Below, piece by piece: positions 34,793 through 45,560 of a DNA stretch of 64,000 nucleotides. Origin of the DNA: Atriophallophorus winterbourni (taxonomy: Eukaryota > Platyhelminthes > Trematoda > Plagiorchiida > Microphallidae). Every line of letters starts with the position of its first letter. The stretch's first letter is position 1. The notes beneath the pieces are model-generated. The model was given only the letters and a program-made list of their open reading frames with translations. It had not been told where the DNA came from and did not search any database. Made by a program: the position numbers and the translations under genes. Where the stretch lies: the NCBI GenBank assembly GCA_013407085.1, contig JACCGJ010009884.1, positions 25,688 to 89,687 of the forward strand, written 5' to 3'.

Positions 34793-36763
34793 GTAAGAGA
34801 CTGAGATGTAAAACGGTTTGAATGCTTTTTTCGACAGAGAGAATAGATATTATAATAGAGAAATTTGAATGGAGACACTTCTAATCAATCTCTTGATGGT
34901 TACCGTTCTATATATAATCTCCGCCCGAATTTAGTTTAAATAGGATTATCGCGAAAAGTAAATCCCATTATATGCTGTTTTCATTGATGAAGCAATTTGA
35001 CTTCAACAGTTTGATGTTATTCACTGCACTCAAATATTGCCGGAAATCTTTGTTTGTTTCCACTATTACATAAAGGGATTAGTCCTGGTTAACAATTGCA
35101 GTTTAGGAGCTTTTGAAAATTCACTGTAGCATCAAACTGATTTGTTCTTGCTCTAAAGTTGTTAGGTATTTTCTTTGCTCGAAAGCTGAAACACGCTTGT
35201 AAGACAAAAACATAATGTATTTGTCTACGTGCGCATTGTGATGCAAGCTATTCTGACTGAAACGAAGGTAATAGATGTGTTTATTCATGATCTGCTGTTT
35301 AGTGATGATTCCTCCAGGCTGACATTCAACCTGAACATAACCAAACTCGTTGCTTTAATGAAATGTAACGACTATCATCATCACTAATAGAAACCGCCAG
35401 CTTCAAGCAGTATATATTTTCACATATCTTGGCAAAAACATTGATGAATACCTCAGTCTAGACACAATGATTGTTAAGTGGACTGGTAGAGCAGCTGCTA
35501 TGTTCTCCTGATCAAACTCTTTTACCTCGGGATGCCCAAGTTTGCCTCTGACCACAAAGATAATTGCACTATCTTCACATTACGGCAGTTAGACCTGGAC
35601 CATCGCTACAAGAAACGAGTTGTCGCATGAAGCTTTCTTTTAAGAAGCGTATTATAAATCTAAAATATATCGTGATTTGAGCAAATAACTAACGCTGAAC
35701 TGATTTCTAAAGCTGGTTTACTGAGTAATTACACCCTACGCCGAAAGCGCCGAATAAACTGACTGCGTCATGTGTGCAGAATGAAAATGACCGTATTCCC
35801 AATGATCTACTATTTGCTGAGTAGACTGCAGGAACTCGATTATCGATGAGACCGCACTTGCAGTTCAAAGACTTTGGTAATAGTGATATGAACGCTCACG
35901 CTATTCAACTTATGAGCTGGGATAAACTTGCTCTTGACCTCTTACTATAGAGGCATTGTGCAAAAACGTTCTCTGAAAGCCGAGATGCCGCTGATACAAC
36001 TCTGAGCTGCTAATTGTAGATTTCGCTGTCACTGTGCAATTGGAATCTTTGATCAAATGACTGTCTATATCTGTTATCGCTGTGGGATAGTCTGTTCGTA
36101 TCGCATCATAATGTTCAGTCATTCTGAAAGCTATGAATCATGAAAACCTCATACGCTTGTGATTTACATGCAAGGAAGACATCGACCGGAGGAGACCGAG
36201 TGCAAATATCTATTATGTTTCAATCAGTAAGTGATGCAGTGATTCGATTCGAGCTCAAAATACACCTATGAATAATGTACACAACGTTCTCCTCATATCC
36301 TCGGTGTTAACAGTTCACAAACAAGTTAAGATTGCGTTGCCGTTATCAGGATGAGATTGTACAAGCAGTTCCGTTGTGACTGGAATCGTTTTAAATTTAC
36401 CAAACAGCGTTATATTTAAAGACGTTATGAATCAGCTCAGTAGAACTTGGATGGATAATTAACGCAAACGTCAAATGCTAATATATCACCCGAAGTAAAA
36501 TGAAACATTTTTAGCGATCACAACGCAGCCCACACAATCTGCTCAATGTTATGGCGCGTGAGTTAAGGCTCCGACTGTGAATCGAGATGCAGAATCTGAC
36601 ATATCTCTTAATCAAAGGACTTGTTGATAATACGGAATTGAGATCAAATTTGAGATTGTCATTCACATATGTTTAAACATTATATGTATATGATGTATAC
36701 ACAAAAAACCGTCTGATCGTCGAAAAAACAGCATTTGTGAAATAACTAAACGAAATATCTCAC

Positions 36764-36775
36764 CCATCTTTTTCC
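36764..36775 (-). CDS. Candidate 12-nt micro-exon (unit 5)
   Basis: Identical to the unit 4 copy, including both splice sites. Confidence 0.5.
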
Positions 36776-36940
36776 CTGAAATTAGTGCACAGATTTACAT
36801 TTTTAGAATTATTTTGAAGAATTTTATGCAATTATGCATGTGACATAATTATCTTTAATGTTTCAAATATATATTTGATCGCAATACCAAATCCGGTTTA
36901 CAAATTAGAAAATAGAATCAATCCAGTTCCTATTTTGGAG

Positions 36941-36961
36941 CCTTCAAGGAAGCGAATCACG
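36941..36961 (+). other. 21-nt exon-like element, plus strand (unit 5)
   Basis: Acceptor TATTTTGGAG, donor GTAAGAGAC; phase 1 FKEANH. Confidence 0.3.
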
Positions 36962-38930
36962 GTAAGAGACTGAGATGTAAAACGGTTTGAATGCTTTTTT
37001 CGACAGAGAGAATAGATATTATAATAGAGAAATTTGAATGGAGACACTTCTAATCAATCTCTTGATGGTTACCGTTCTATATATAATCTCCTCCCGGATT
37101 TAGTTTCAATAGGATTATCGCGAAAAGTAAATCCCATTATATGCTGTTTTCATTGATGAAGCAATTTGACTTCAACAGCTTGATGTTATTCACTGCACTC
37201 AAATATTGCCGGAAATCTTTGTTTGTTTCCACTATTACATAAAGGGATTAGTCCTGGTTAACAATTGCAGTTCAGGAGCTTTTGAAAATTCACTGTAGCG
37301 TCAAATTGATTTGTTCTTGCTCTAAAGTTGTTAGGTATTTTCTTTGCTTGAAAGCTGAAACAAGCTTGTAAGACGAAAACCTAGTGTATTTGTCTACGAT
37401 GCATTGTGATGCAAGCTATTCAAACTGAAACGAAGGTAATAGATGTGTTTATTCATGATCTGCTGTTTAGTGATGATTCCTCCAGGCTGACATTCAACCT
37501 GAACATAACCAAACTCGTTGCTTTAATGAAATGTAACGACTATCATCATCACTAATAGAAACCGCCCGCTTCAAGCAGTATATATTTTCACATATATTGG
37601 CAAAAACATTGATGATTACCTCTCTCTAGACACAGTGATTGATAAACGGACTAGTGAAGCAGTTGTCATTTTGTCCTGATTAAACTCTCGTACCCCGGGA
37701 AGCCCAAGGTAGCCTCTGACGACAAAGATCATTGCACTCCCTTCACATTACGGCAGTTAGACCTGGACCATCGCTACAAGAAACGAGTTGTCGAATAAAG
37801 CCTTCTTTTAAAAACGTCTGCTAAATCTAAAATATATCGTGATTTGAAAATATAACTAACGCTGAACTGATTTCTAAAGCTGGTTTACTGAGTAATTTTA
37901 CCCTACGCCGATAGCGCCGAATAAACTGACTGCATCATGTGTGCAGAATGGAAATGACCGTATTCCCAACGATCTACTACTTGCTAAGTAGAATGCGGAA
38001 TCTCGATCATCGATAAGACCGCACTTGCGGTACAAAGACGTCGGCAATAGTGATATGAACGCTCACGGTATTCAACTTAAGAGCTGGGATAAACTTGCTT
38101 TTGACCTCTTACTATAGAGTCTCTGTACAAAAACTTTGTTTGAAAGCTGACATGCCGCTGATACAAAAATGAGCTGCTAATTGTAGATTTTTATGTCACC
38201 GTGCAATTGAAATCTTTGGTCAAATGACTGTCTATATCTGTTATCGCTGTGATATAGTCTGTTCCTATCGCATCATAATGTTCAGTCATTCTGAAAGCTA
38301 TGAATCATGAAAACCTCATACGCTTGTGATTTACATGCAAGGAAGCCATCGTCCGAACTAGACCAAGTGCAAATATTTATTATGTTTTATTCAGTAAGTG
38401 ATTCACTGATTCGAATCAAGCTCGAAATACACCTTTGAATAATGTACACAACGTTATCCTCATATCCTCGGTCTTAACAGTTCACAAACAAGTTAAGATT
38501 GCATTGCCGTTATCAGGATGTGATTGTACAAGCAGTTCCGTTGTGACTGGAATCGTTTGAAATTTACCAAACAACGTTATATTTAAAGACGTTATGAATC
38601 AGCTCAGTAGAACTTGGATGGATAATCAACGCAATCGTTAAATGCTAATATATCACCCAAACTATAATGAAACATTTTTAGCGATCACAACGCAGCCCAC
38701 ACAATCTGCTCAATGTTATGGCGCGTGAGTTAAGGCTCCGACTGTGAATCGAGATGCAGAATCTCACATATCTCTCAATCGAAGGACTTGTTGATAATAC
38801 GGAATTGAGATCAAATTTGAGATCGTCATTCACATATGTTTAAACATTATATGTATGTGATTTTTACACAAAAAAACGTCTGATCGTCGAAAAAACAGCA
38901 TTTTTGAAATAATTAAACAAAATATCTCAC

Positions 38931-38942
38931 CCATCTTTTTCG
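38931..38942 (-). CDS. Candidate 12-nt micro-exon (unit 6)
   Basis: Minus strand: CACCAATTTCAG, CGAAAAAGATGG, GTGAGATA. Phase 1 gives KKM. This is the first of the 12-nt copies in transcription order. Confidence 0.5.
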
Positions 38943-39106
38943 CTGAAATTGGTGCACAGATTTACATTTTTAGAATTATTTTGGAGAATTTCATGCAATT
39001 ATGCATGTGACATAATTATCTTCAATGTTTTAACGTATATTTTGATCGTAATACCAAATCCGGTTATCATATTAGTAAATAGAATCAATCCAGTTCCTAT
39101 TTTCAG

Positions 39107-39127
39107 CCTTCAAGGAAGCAGATCTCG
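39107..39127 (+). other. 21-nt exon-like element, plus strand (unit 6)
   Basis: CTATTTTCAG acceptor, GTAAGGGAC donor; sequence identical to unit 1; phase 1 FKEADL. Confidence 0.4.
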
Positions 39128-39442
39128 GTAAGGGACTGATGTGTAAAAATGTTTGAATGTTTTTTTCGACAGGGAGAATAGATATTATAATATAGAAATT
39201 CGAATGCAGGCTCTTCTAACCAATCACTTGATGGTTAACGTATTATATATAATTTCCTCCCTGAGATAATTTCATTATTATTATCGCGAAAAGTAAATGC
39301 CATTATATGCTGTTTTCATTGAAGAAGCAATTTGACTTCATCAGCTTGATCTTATTCACTGCTCTCCAATATTGCCGGAAATCTTTGTTTGTTTCCACTT
39401 TTACATAAAGGGATTAGTCCTGGTTAACAGTTGCAGTTCAGG

Positions 39443-39599
39443 AGCTGGCGGTTTCTATTAGTGAGGATGGAAGACGATACATTCCATTAAAGTAACGAGT
39501 TTGGTTATGCTCTGGATGAATGTCAGCTTGAGCATAACCAAACTCGTTGCTTTAATGAAATGTAACGACTATCATCATCACTATTAGAAACCGCCAGCT
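39443..39599. repeat. Inverted duplication (foldback) in unit 6
   Basis: Left arm 39443-39512, right arm 39530-39599, 17-nt loop. AGCTGGCGGTTTCTATTAGTG at the left outer end is the reverse complement of the right end, and CGAGTTTGGTTATGCTC pairs with GAGCATAACCAAACTCG at the inner ends; only a few mismatches lie between. The right arm is the normal unit sequence, so the left arm is the new copy. Confidence 0.92.
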
Positions 39600-40436
39600 T
39601 CAAGCAGTATATATTTTCACATATCTTGACAAAAACATTGCTGAATACCTCTCTCTACTCACGATGATTGATGAGCGGATTGGCAGAGCAGGTGCCATTT
39701 TGTCCTGATTAAACTCTCGTACCTCGGGAAGAACAAATTAGCCTCTAACGACAAAGATAATTGCACTCGCTTCACTTCACTGCAGCGAGACATGGACCAT
39801 CGTTACAAGACATCAGCTGTCGCTAAAAGCTTTTTCTTATGAAGCGTCTGCCAAATCTAAAATATATCGTGAATTGATTAATAATCTAAACCTGAACTGC
39901 TTTCTTGAGCTGGTTTACTCAGTAATTACACTCTACACCGAAAGCGCCGAATAAACTGACTGTATCATGTGTGCAGAATGGAAATGTCCGTATTCCCAAT
40001 GATCTACTATTTGCTGAGTAGAATGCGGGATCTCGATTATCGATAAGACCGCACTTACGGTACAAATACGTTTGCAATAGTGTTATGAATGCTCATGGCA
40101 TTCAAATTAAGAGGTGGGATAAACTTGCTCTTGACCTCTTACTTTAGAGGCACTGTGCAAAAACATTCTCTGAAAGCCGAGGAGCCGCTGATACAACTCT
40201 GAGCTGCTAATTGTAGATTTTGCTGTCACCGTGCAATTGAAATCTTTGGTCAAATGACTGTCTATATCTGTTATCGCTCTGAAATAGTCTGTTCCTATCT
40301 CATCGTAATGTTCATTCATTCTGAAAGCTATGAATCATGAAAACCTCATACGCTTGTGATTTACATGCAAGGAAGCCATTGACCGATGGAGACCAACTGC
40401 AAATATGTATTATGTTTTATTCAGTAAATGCTGATC

Positions 40437-42190
40437 TGCGAAGGATAGCCACCAGATTAAAATACAATTCCGAAAATAGTCTCGCTCATTTTTTTAACCT
40501 TCACCTAATGGTTAAGTATTTAATTCCACCGATTTAGTTCGATGATCCGAATGAGCAAATGATAATATATCTTCGTTTTAAACAAGACACGCGAATTAAT
40601 GAGCATGTATGTATTTCTGTCTGTATATCCGTCATTCTCACACTTAACGTTCGTTGTTCTTTGCCACGATGTTTTCACGCAAGACAAATAATTTCTGCAT
40701 TCAATTATTGATTGATATTGGAGGGACTAGGTCAACAATTTATTCTGTACAATGCATTATCGAATCAAAAATGACAATCAAGTATAAAGACGTTTAAATC
40801 GATTACAGAAACGTACCACCTTTCCCTGAATTAATGGATAATAGAACAAAAACCAGCTTTTCATTAGGTCCATAGATGTAAGATTTCAATTAAGGCACCA
40901 CACATGTGAGAAATTGTCACAGTGTTTGAAGAGCTAAGTAAAATTTTATCGTGCGGACTTGACTAAGTCAATTGAAATTCATTAACGAAACGTCATATAA
41001 TACTGTGTTTATGATTCTTTATTTTCGGAGATTAAAATCGAAACTCATCCCCGGTGGTCGGAACGTTGTTCAATTGTTTGAGTTAATAACCCAATACATA
41101 CTTGCATGTTTATTCACACAAACTATACTAAAATTTATGAAATCGTCGATATCTATCGAACTACAATATTTTGGTACATTTACATTATATATGCAATATT
41201 TTCTCATTGACTTATTACAACGAATATCTTTCTTATTTAAGATGGGATTGTATTCTCTTTCTGTAATGAAAAACAGTAATTTCTTGATCAATGGAAATCC
41301 ATGAGGTGAATGTTAATTTTACAGGCCAAAATATTCGAACCCGCAATACGAAAGATGAACAATAATGTTCATTGCTAACCGGCAAATTTAACTGTTTATG
41401 TAAAATTGAAACGAAATACTGAATGAAGATTCTGATAATCATAATGTTATTTTGCGAACATAACAACACCGAGGAGATCAAACCGCCAAATAACTTACAC
41501 AAACTCTTAAAGACTAGAAAAATGAGAAGAAAAAGTTTTTGTCATTTGGGCATCGTTATTTTTGTTTTATTATGTAACGCCCTATAAGGATTGCTAGTCC
41601 GTTTATTTATTAAATAAACGTATATTTCTGATATTTCATTCATGAACGAAAAACATTTTCTGATTAGCTAATTATTATGAAAAAATAATGAACTCTAAAG
41701 TGGATATTTATACTATATATACAATGAGCGTTTAAATCACTAAATATGTGGCAGCGCAAACGGAAAATTATAGCAAGGATCAAGCCGATACTGAAGTTAT
41801 GTAATGCAATACACCTTGAACTAATCAAATTCAAGCATGTATGAGGGTAATATTGAAGGCTTTTTGAACGTTGAGACGTATATAAAAAAACTATTCATCT
41901 GACCCCATGGGTCGAAATTTGCCACCTCACAAATCGAACGATAACAATTTCTGCCCATTTAATGTTTACCTGATTCTAGGACAGTTCAGAAAGCAACTAA
42001 GCCCAAATTGTGAAAATGTTAAGGTTTACGATTCCATTTCGAAGCATAGACGCTAATTGACTGAGCGCCGCATATCAATGTGAATACTTTGACAGAGAGA
42101 GCACTGCTCACGGATCAGGCTACATATTTACATGTAAGAAAATGTAGCACACATCTGGTAGGAATAGTAAGTATGTAAGTAACGATCACA
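40437..42190. other. Unique AT-rich stretch, no long gene
   Basis: No repeat shared with the rest of the window. A 110-codon plus-strand frame at 40972-41304 is hydrophobic but has no motif and could be chance. A plus-strand acceptor-like GTTAATTTTACAG at 41324 is followed by a 41-nt phase-1 frame to TAA at 41365. The 15-nt micro-exon candidate below lies here. Confidence 0.4.
41499..41513 (-). CDS. Candidate 15-nt micro-exon
   Basis: Minus strand: CTTCTCATTTTTCTAG, TCTTTAAGAGTTTGT, GTAAGTTATT. Both splice sites are close to consensus. Phase 1 reads FKSL with split codons at both ends. Single copy, so the support is splice-site quality, length and phase. Confidence 0.45.
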
Positions 42191-42386
42191 CATGCGCTTG
42201 AGACAGCGCTAAAATGGAAAACAAGTTGCTGTTGTGAGCCAATGTTGCATAAGGTTGGGACGATCAATTTGTTCAACCAAATGGGCCTAAATATATGTAG
42301 ATACCTTTTAAACTCATGATCATGTTCAAAACTGCATATTTGCATGCATTTTGATCACACACACAACGACCGGTTTCGAGTAGGTT

Positions 42387-42390
<4 letters not shown>
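42190..42390 (-). repeat. Diverged hammerhead-type repeat
   Basis: Minus-strand landmarks: ACTCGAAACCGGTCGTTGTG at the right end, TGCATGCAAATATGCAG, TTTGGTTGAACAAATTG and CCAACCTTATGCAAC. The 3' core GAAACCGGTCGTTG fits the family consensus (GUC cleavage site), but the CTGATGA half was replaced by the adjoining (AT)n tract. Confidence 0.6.

Positions 42391-42450
<60 letters not shown>
42391..42450. repeat. (AT)30 microsatellite
   Basis: Uninterrupted AT dinucleotides, about 60 bp. Confidence 0.98.
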
Positions 42451-42454
<4 letters not shown>

Positions 42455-42516
42455 CAGAGCACCATAGTTTAGGCAGTTATTGCATAGTAATTGTTTTCTC
42501 TAAACCGTTTACTTAC

Positions 42517-42525
42517 GTCCACTTT
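42517..42525 (-). CDS. Candidate 9-nt micro-exon
   Basis: Minus strand: CATGTTTTTCTAG, AAAGTGGAC, GTAAGTAAAC. Both sites are near-ideal and the length is a multiple of three. Single copy. Confidence 0.4.
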
Positions 42526-42929
42526 CTAGAAAAACATGACATTAAAAAGGGATATTTATAAAATATAAAGCAAAAAGTGGTACGGCTAACAGAACTTTGA
42601 TGTCAAAAATATCTTTTTCAATTTTATCGAACGCAGCACAAATTTAAGCATTTGAAAAATGTGCAGTTGATTTGGATCAAAAAGATGGTCAATGAATCAT
42701 AAAAAAAAATTCGCGATATTGAATTTTCTTGATTTGTGTTGCAATGATGTCGAGAACGTAGAAACGGTAATCATCATAATAATAATATGACAGCACACAT
42801 TACTGAAAGATACCGCTGCTCTGCATCAATATGGATGTCTGAATGACATTGGTTGATAATACTTCTACATACCGCAAGTTCACATTTCAAGACAAATTTG
42901 CTTGCATACAGCGCGTGCGTACTTAATTA

Positions 42930-43480
42930 TTTACTGTGTGGCAGTGAAACCTAGGCCATCCAAAATAAACTCGAACGGAAACTAAACGCTTTTCATCAAA
43001 CTATCAACCGTCCTATCTTGAATATATTGTGAATGGACAACATGCTTAATGCTGAAGGGCTTTTTGAAGCTGGCATACATAGCATGGTTGCTTGTCCACG
43101 TCGACAGATTGGAAAATGGTCATATACACGATGATCTACTTAATGGTGAGTTAAAATCATGAGGGCGACTATTGATCAGACAAGACTTCCGGTATAATGA
43201 GGTTTGCAAAAAAGGATATGAAATCTCTTGGCATTAACCTCACGAAACGGAAAGACCTTACTCTCGACCGCTTAATTTGGAGCTATTGTGTGAAACGTCG
43301 GAGTAGATAAAGCTTATGTATGCTGAATGCAGATCGCACCGTCGGCGTGCAACTGACCCCGACTGAAGTCTTAAAGACGCGGAGCTTGAATCCATAATGC
43401 GTATGTGATGTGCATTCATGGTCGACATTGGCCGAAGAAGGCCAATAAAAATATATCTTGATTGCACATTCTGCCAAGTG
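42930..43480 (+). pseudogene. RTE-type LINE 3' relic
   Basis: Readable blocks in order: NMLNAEGLFEAGIHSM (about 43040), RYNEVCKKDMKSLGINLTK (about 43190-43245; the RYKD..K.DMKALGI block), DRLIWSYCVKRR (about 43268-43303; DR..WR), GVQLTPTEV (about 43345), then the signature GTGATGTGCATTCATGGTCG with ACATTGGCCGAAGAAGGCC (about 43407-43443). It is interrupted by shifts and stops. Confidence 0.75.
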
Positions 43481-44491
43481 TTCCACTCTCCACATTTACA
43501 CATTTACATTCTTCATTGCCTAGCCTGCATCAATTTTCTACTGTTTTATTACTCTCGAGAACATTTTTGACATACAGGGCTAATTTGACCACGCTGACGT
43601 GAGCATGAACAATATATTAACGTCTGATGGCCCAATAGAGTTTTATTCTTATGATTATATGTATTGTTAGCCGCGGTTTTGCGTCAGGCTTAATCTTGAA
43701 CGATACGAGCTACTATATCCAGTTCCTCTGCTACTTTTCTTCTTATGCCGTCTACTGGTTTGCAGGAAATAACAAAAACTAATTGCTTGTAACAAGCCAA
43801 CTATACGCGAGAGGGAGAAACTGTTTACTGTGCTAGATTGAACCGTATTGGTCGTGGAGTTATAAAAAACTTCAGAACTTTTCTTAAAACCAAGCAAATA
43901 ATTTGCAATAAATTGTTCTCATCGGTCAGAGTTTGGGTGGATTTTTTGTGAGTCTTAACTGAATGTATATAATTTGCAACTACTGATAAAATTCTTGAAT
44001 CGCTGATGGTAAATTCATAGAGATTTCTGTTTCTTTCTTTTTACACAGGGAGAATAAGTTCATCCAAGTTCATTGAACACTCGTAATATAAGTAGCTTGT
44101 TAAACCAGTGACCCGAAACGTTTCAACAGTTTGCCAGCTGCATCTGTTTAACCTGGAATGATCTGATGCTATCAAACCCGCTGCAATATGACTTCACGAA
44201 TAGGACATGGTTTCTAGGCAGTCACAGCCAATAGTTCAATCATCCATATCACTGGTTCCTGATTAGGGTGTCGACATCGAAGATGCACAATTTCCGTAAT
44301 GTGCAACGATCGATGCTCTTAATAAAAGCAACTGCGAGAACGCTACATGTTTATTGTATTCTGATATCTTAATTATCGTTTTGCTTATTGAGGTTTCCGA
44401 AATTTACAGGAAAAACACATTGAACCAGTCTTACACATTAAATTCACTTGCAGGTTCAATTCTTCAATATACACAAATAAATCACTTTTAC

Positions 44492-44512
44492 CCATTGAGT
44501 TATTAATACGTG
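44492..44512 (-). CDS. Candidate 21-nt micro-exon
   Basis: Minus strand: GATAATTCCATTCTAG, 21-nt exon, donor GTAAAAGTG (weaker). Phase 1 reads RINNSM. Single copy; support comes only from the acceptor, length and phase. Confidence 0.3.
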
Positions 44513-44719
44513 CTAGAATGGAATTATCACACAGGGCTACTCAATCAGCAATCATCTCGCGTAAACATTTTTGATCATAAAATGCGTTTTAGTAAGCCCT
44601 CAATAGTTTATAGTTATTTGAACGAAATTAAAATACATTATGGTATACGTGTTGCTTAAAATTCGTGTTAAAGAATCAAATGTGCACTTAAACACTTTGG
44701 TAAATTCTACATGATGGGG

Positions 44720-44830
44720 AACAAGGTTTGCGCTTGTGCGGCATGCGGATACTGGTTTTGCTGTCCCTAATTGATGATTGCAAACAGCACGAAACCGTGT
44801 CGCGCAATGGGAATGCATGGTAATGTATAT
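44720..44830 (+). repeat. Hammerhead-type repeat relic
   Basis: GCGCTTGTGCGGCATGCGGA, CTGTCCCTAATTGATGATTG, CAAACAGCACGAAACC, then GTGTCGCGCAATGGGAATG. The core is TTGATGA instead of CTGATGA, so it is likely inactive. Confidence 0.65.
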
Positions 44831-44959
44831 TATTTAGATTGTGGAGTTAGGCATTTCGAACTGTCTTATTTCAGATTTGTGATCAAAATCTGATTGATGT
44901 AGAAAACGTTTTACTAATTTTTAGATTGGTTGCAATATTGTCTAAGTATCACCCTCTTC

Positions 44960-45560
44960 AATCAGTGGTATAATAACCCCGTCTTGTATTCGTTGAATGT
45001 TTTTTGTCGTAAAAGGCAAGCATTTAATTCAGAAAACCATATCATTTTGGACCGAATGACAACGAACAGCCAGAATCCGCTTTTGGCTTGTAACTTTCGT
45101 GATATTGGCAACATATTACATTGGTCATGGGTCGAGAGCCTAAGTAAGAATCACTATGTGATTCTGCGTTTAAACATCGTGATTCGTTGTGAGAATCCTG
45201 TCAAACAGTGGCTACCATGTATGACGCTGCGTAGCCCTTTTCTAATTCTAGACAAACTGATCTTTCTGTCTTCTCCTCTTGACCAAAACAGCCGAATGGC
45301 AGTAGTAGCTTGGAAATGCAGGGATTGCGTGCAATATATTACTTTGGTCATCCATAAGCGCCCTGTTTGCTGGACACGGAACACCAATTTTTGTTAAACG
45401 AAGATTATGTAACACTGGCATTTAAGTAGACTATCGTTTACCACTTATCCGCAATCTCAAGGCTCACTAAACCCAATGTTACCGTCTCCACCTAATGACG
45501 GCAATTGCCCAGAAATAGGTGGTGGTGTGTAATGGATTGTGTTTGTAAGCAGTATATTAT
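44960..45560 (+). repeat. Hammerhead-type repeats, second subfamily
   Basis: Diverged direct units related to those at 52820-53620: GTGATATTGGCAACATATTA, AAGAATCACTATGTGATTCT, AATCCTGTCAAACAGTGGC, then CCGTCTCCACCTAATGACGG and CAATTGCCCAGAAATAGGTG (a hammerhead relic with CTAATGA at about 45492). The open frame at 44930-45397 is made of this repeat and is not taken as a gene. Confidence 0.65.

Larger units (their letters stand above)
34067..36236 (+). repeat. Tandem unit 4
   Basis: Complete unit of 2170 bp. Its last kilobase is almost identical to that of unit 3 and its first 0.6 kb to that of unit 5. Confidence 0.9.
36237..38403 (+). repeat. Tandem unit 5
   Basis: Complete unit of 2167 bp; RTE relic at about 37300-38360. 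Confidence 0.9.
27560..40436. repeat. Tandem array of six 2.17-kb units
   Basis: The anchor CGTTCTCCTCATATCC (GTTATCC in the last unit) recurs at 27608, 29775, 31946, 34115, 36285 and 38452, spaced 2167-2171 bp. Each unit holds, left to right: an ATG-containing minus-strand segment, a stretch of unknown function, a 12-nt minus-strand micro-exon candidate, a 21-nt plus-strand exon-like element, and a plus-strand decayed RTE LINE end. The last unit has a rearranged middle and the array stops about 40436. Units are recognisable in full, so this is a true tandem duplication and not independent insertions. Confidence 0.95.
38404..40436 (+). repeat. Tandem unit 6, rearranged and truncated
   Basis: The left half is normal. 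After GCAGTTCAGGAGCT the usual segment of about 215 bp, which includes the RT catalytic motif, is replaced by an inverted copy of the sequence to its right (see 39443-39599). The unit ends at CAAATATGTATTATGTTTTA, followed by unrelated sequence. Confidence 0.85.

Noticed and set aside
33740..36122. Identical 70-codon minus-strand ORFs at 33740-33952 and 35910-36122
   Set aside because: They are antisense to the RTE zinc-finger tail relic in units 3 and 4; identity reflects the recent duplication of the DNA, not coding selection.
40972..41304. 110-codon hydrophobic plus-strand ORF
   Set aside because: No motif, no paralogue in the window, AT-driven composition (Phe, Leu, Ile), and of a length expected by chance here.
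44930..45397. 155-codon plus-strand ORF
   Set aside because: Built from the second-subfamily 230-bp repeat; homologous units at 52.8-53.6 kb do not keep the frame.
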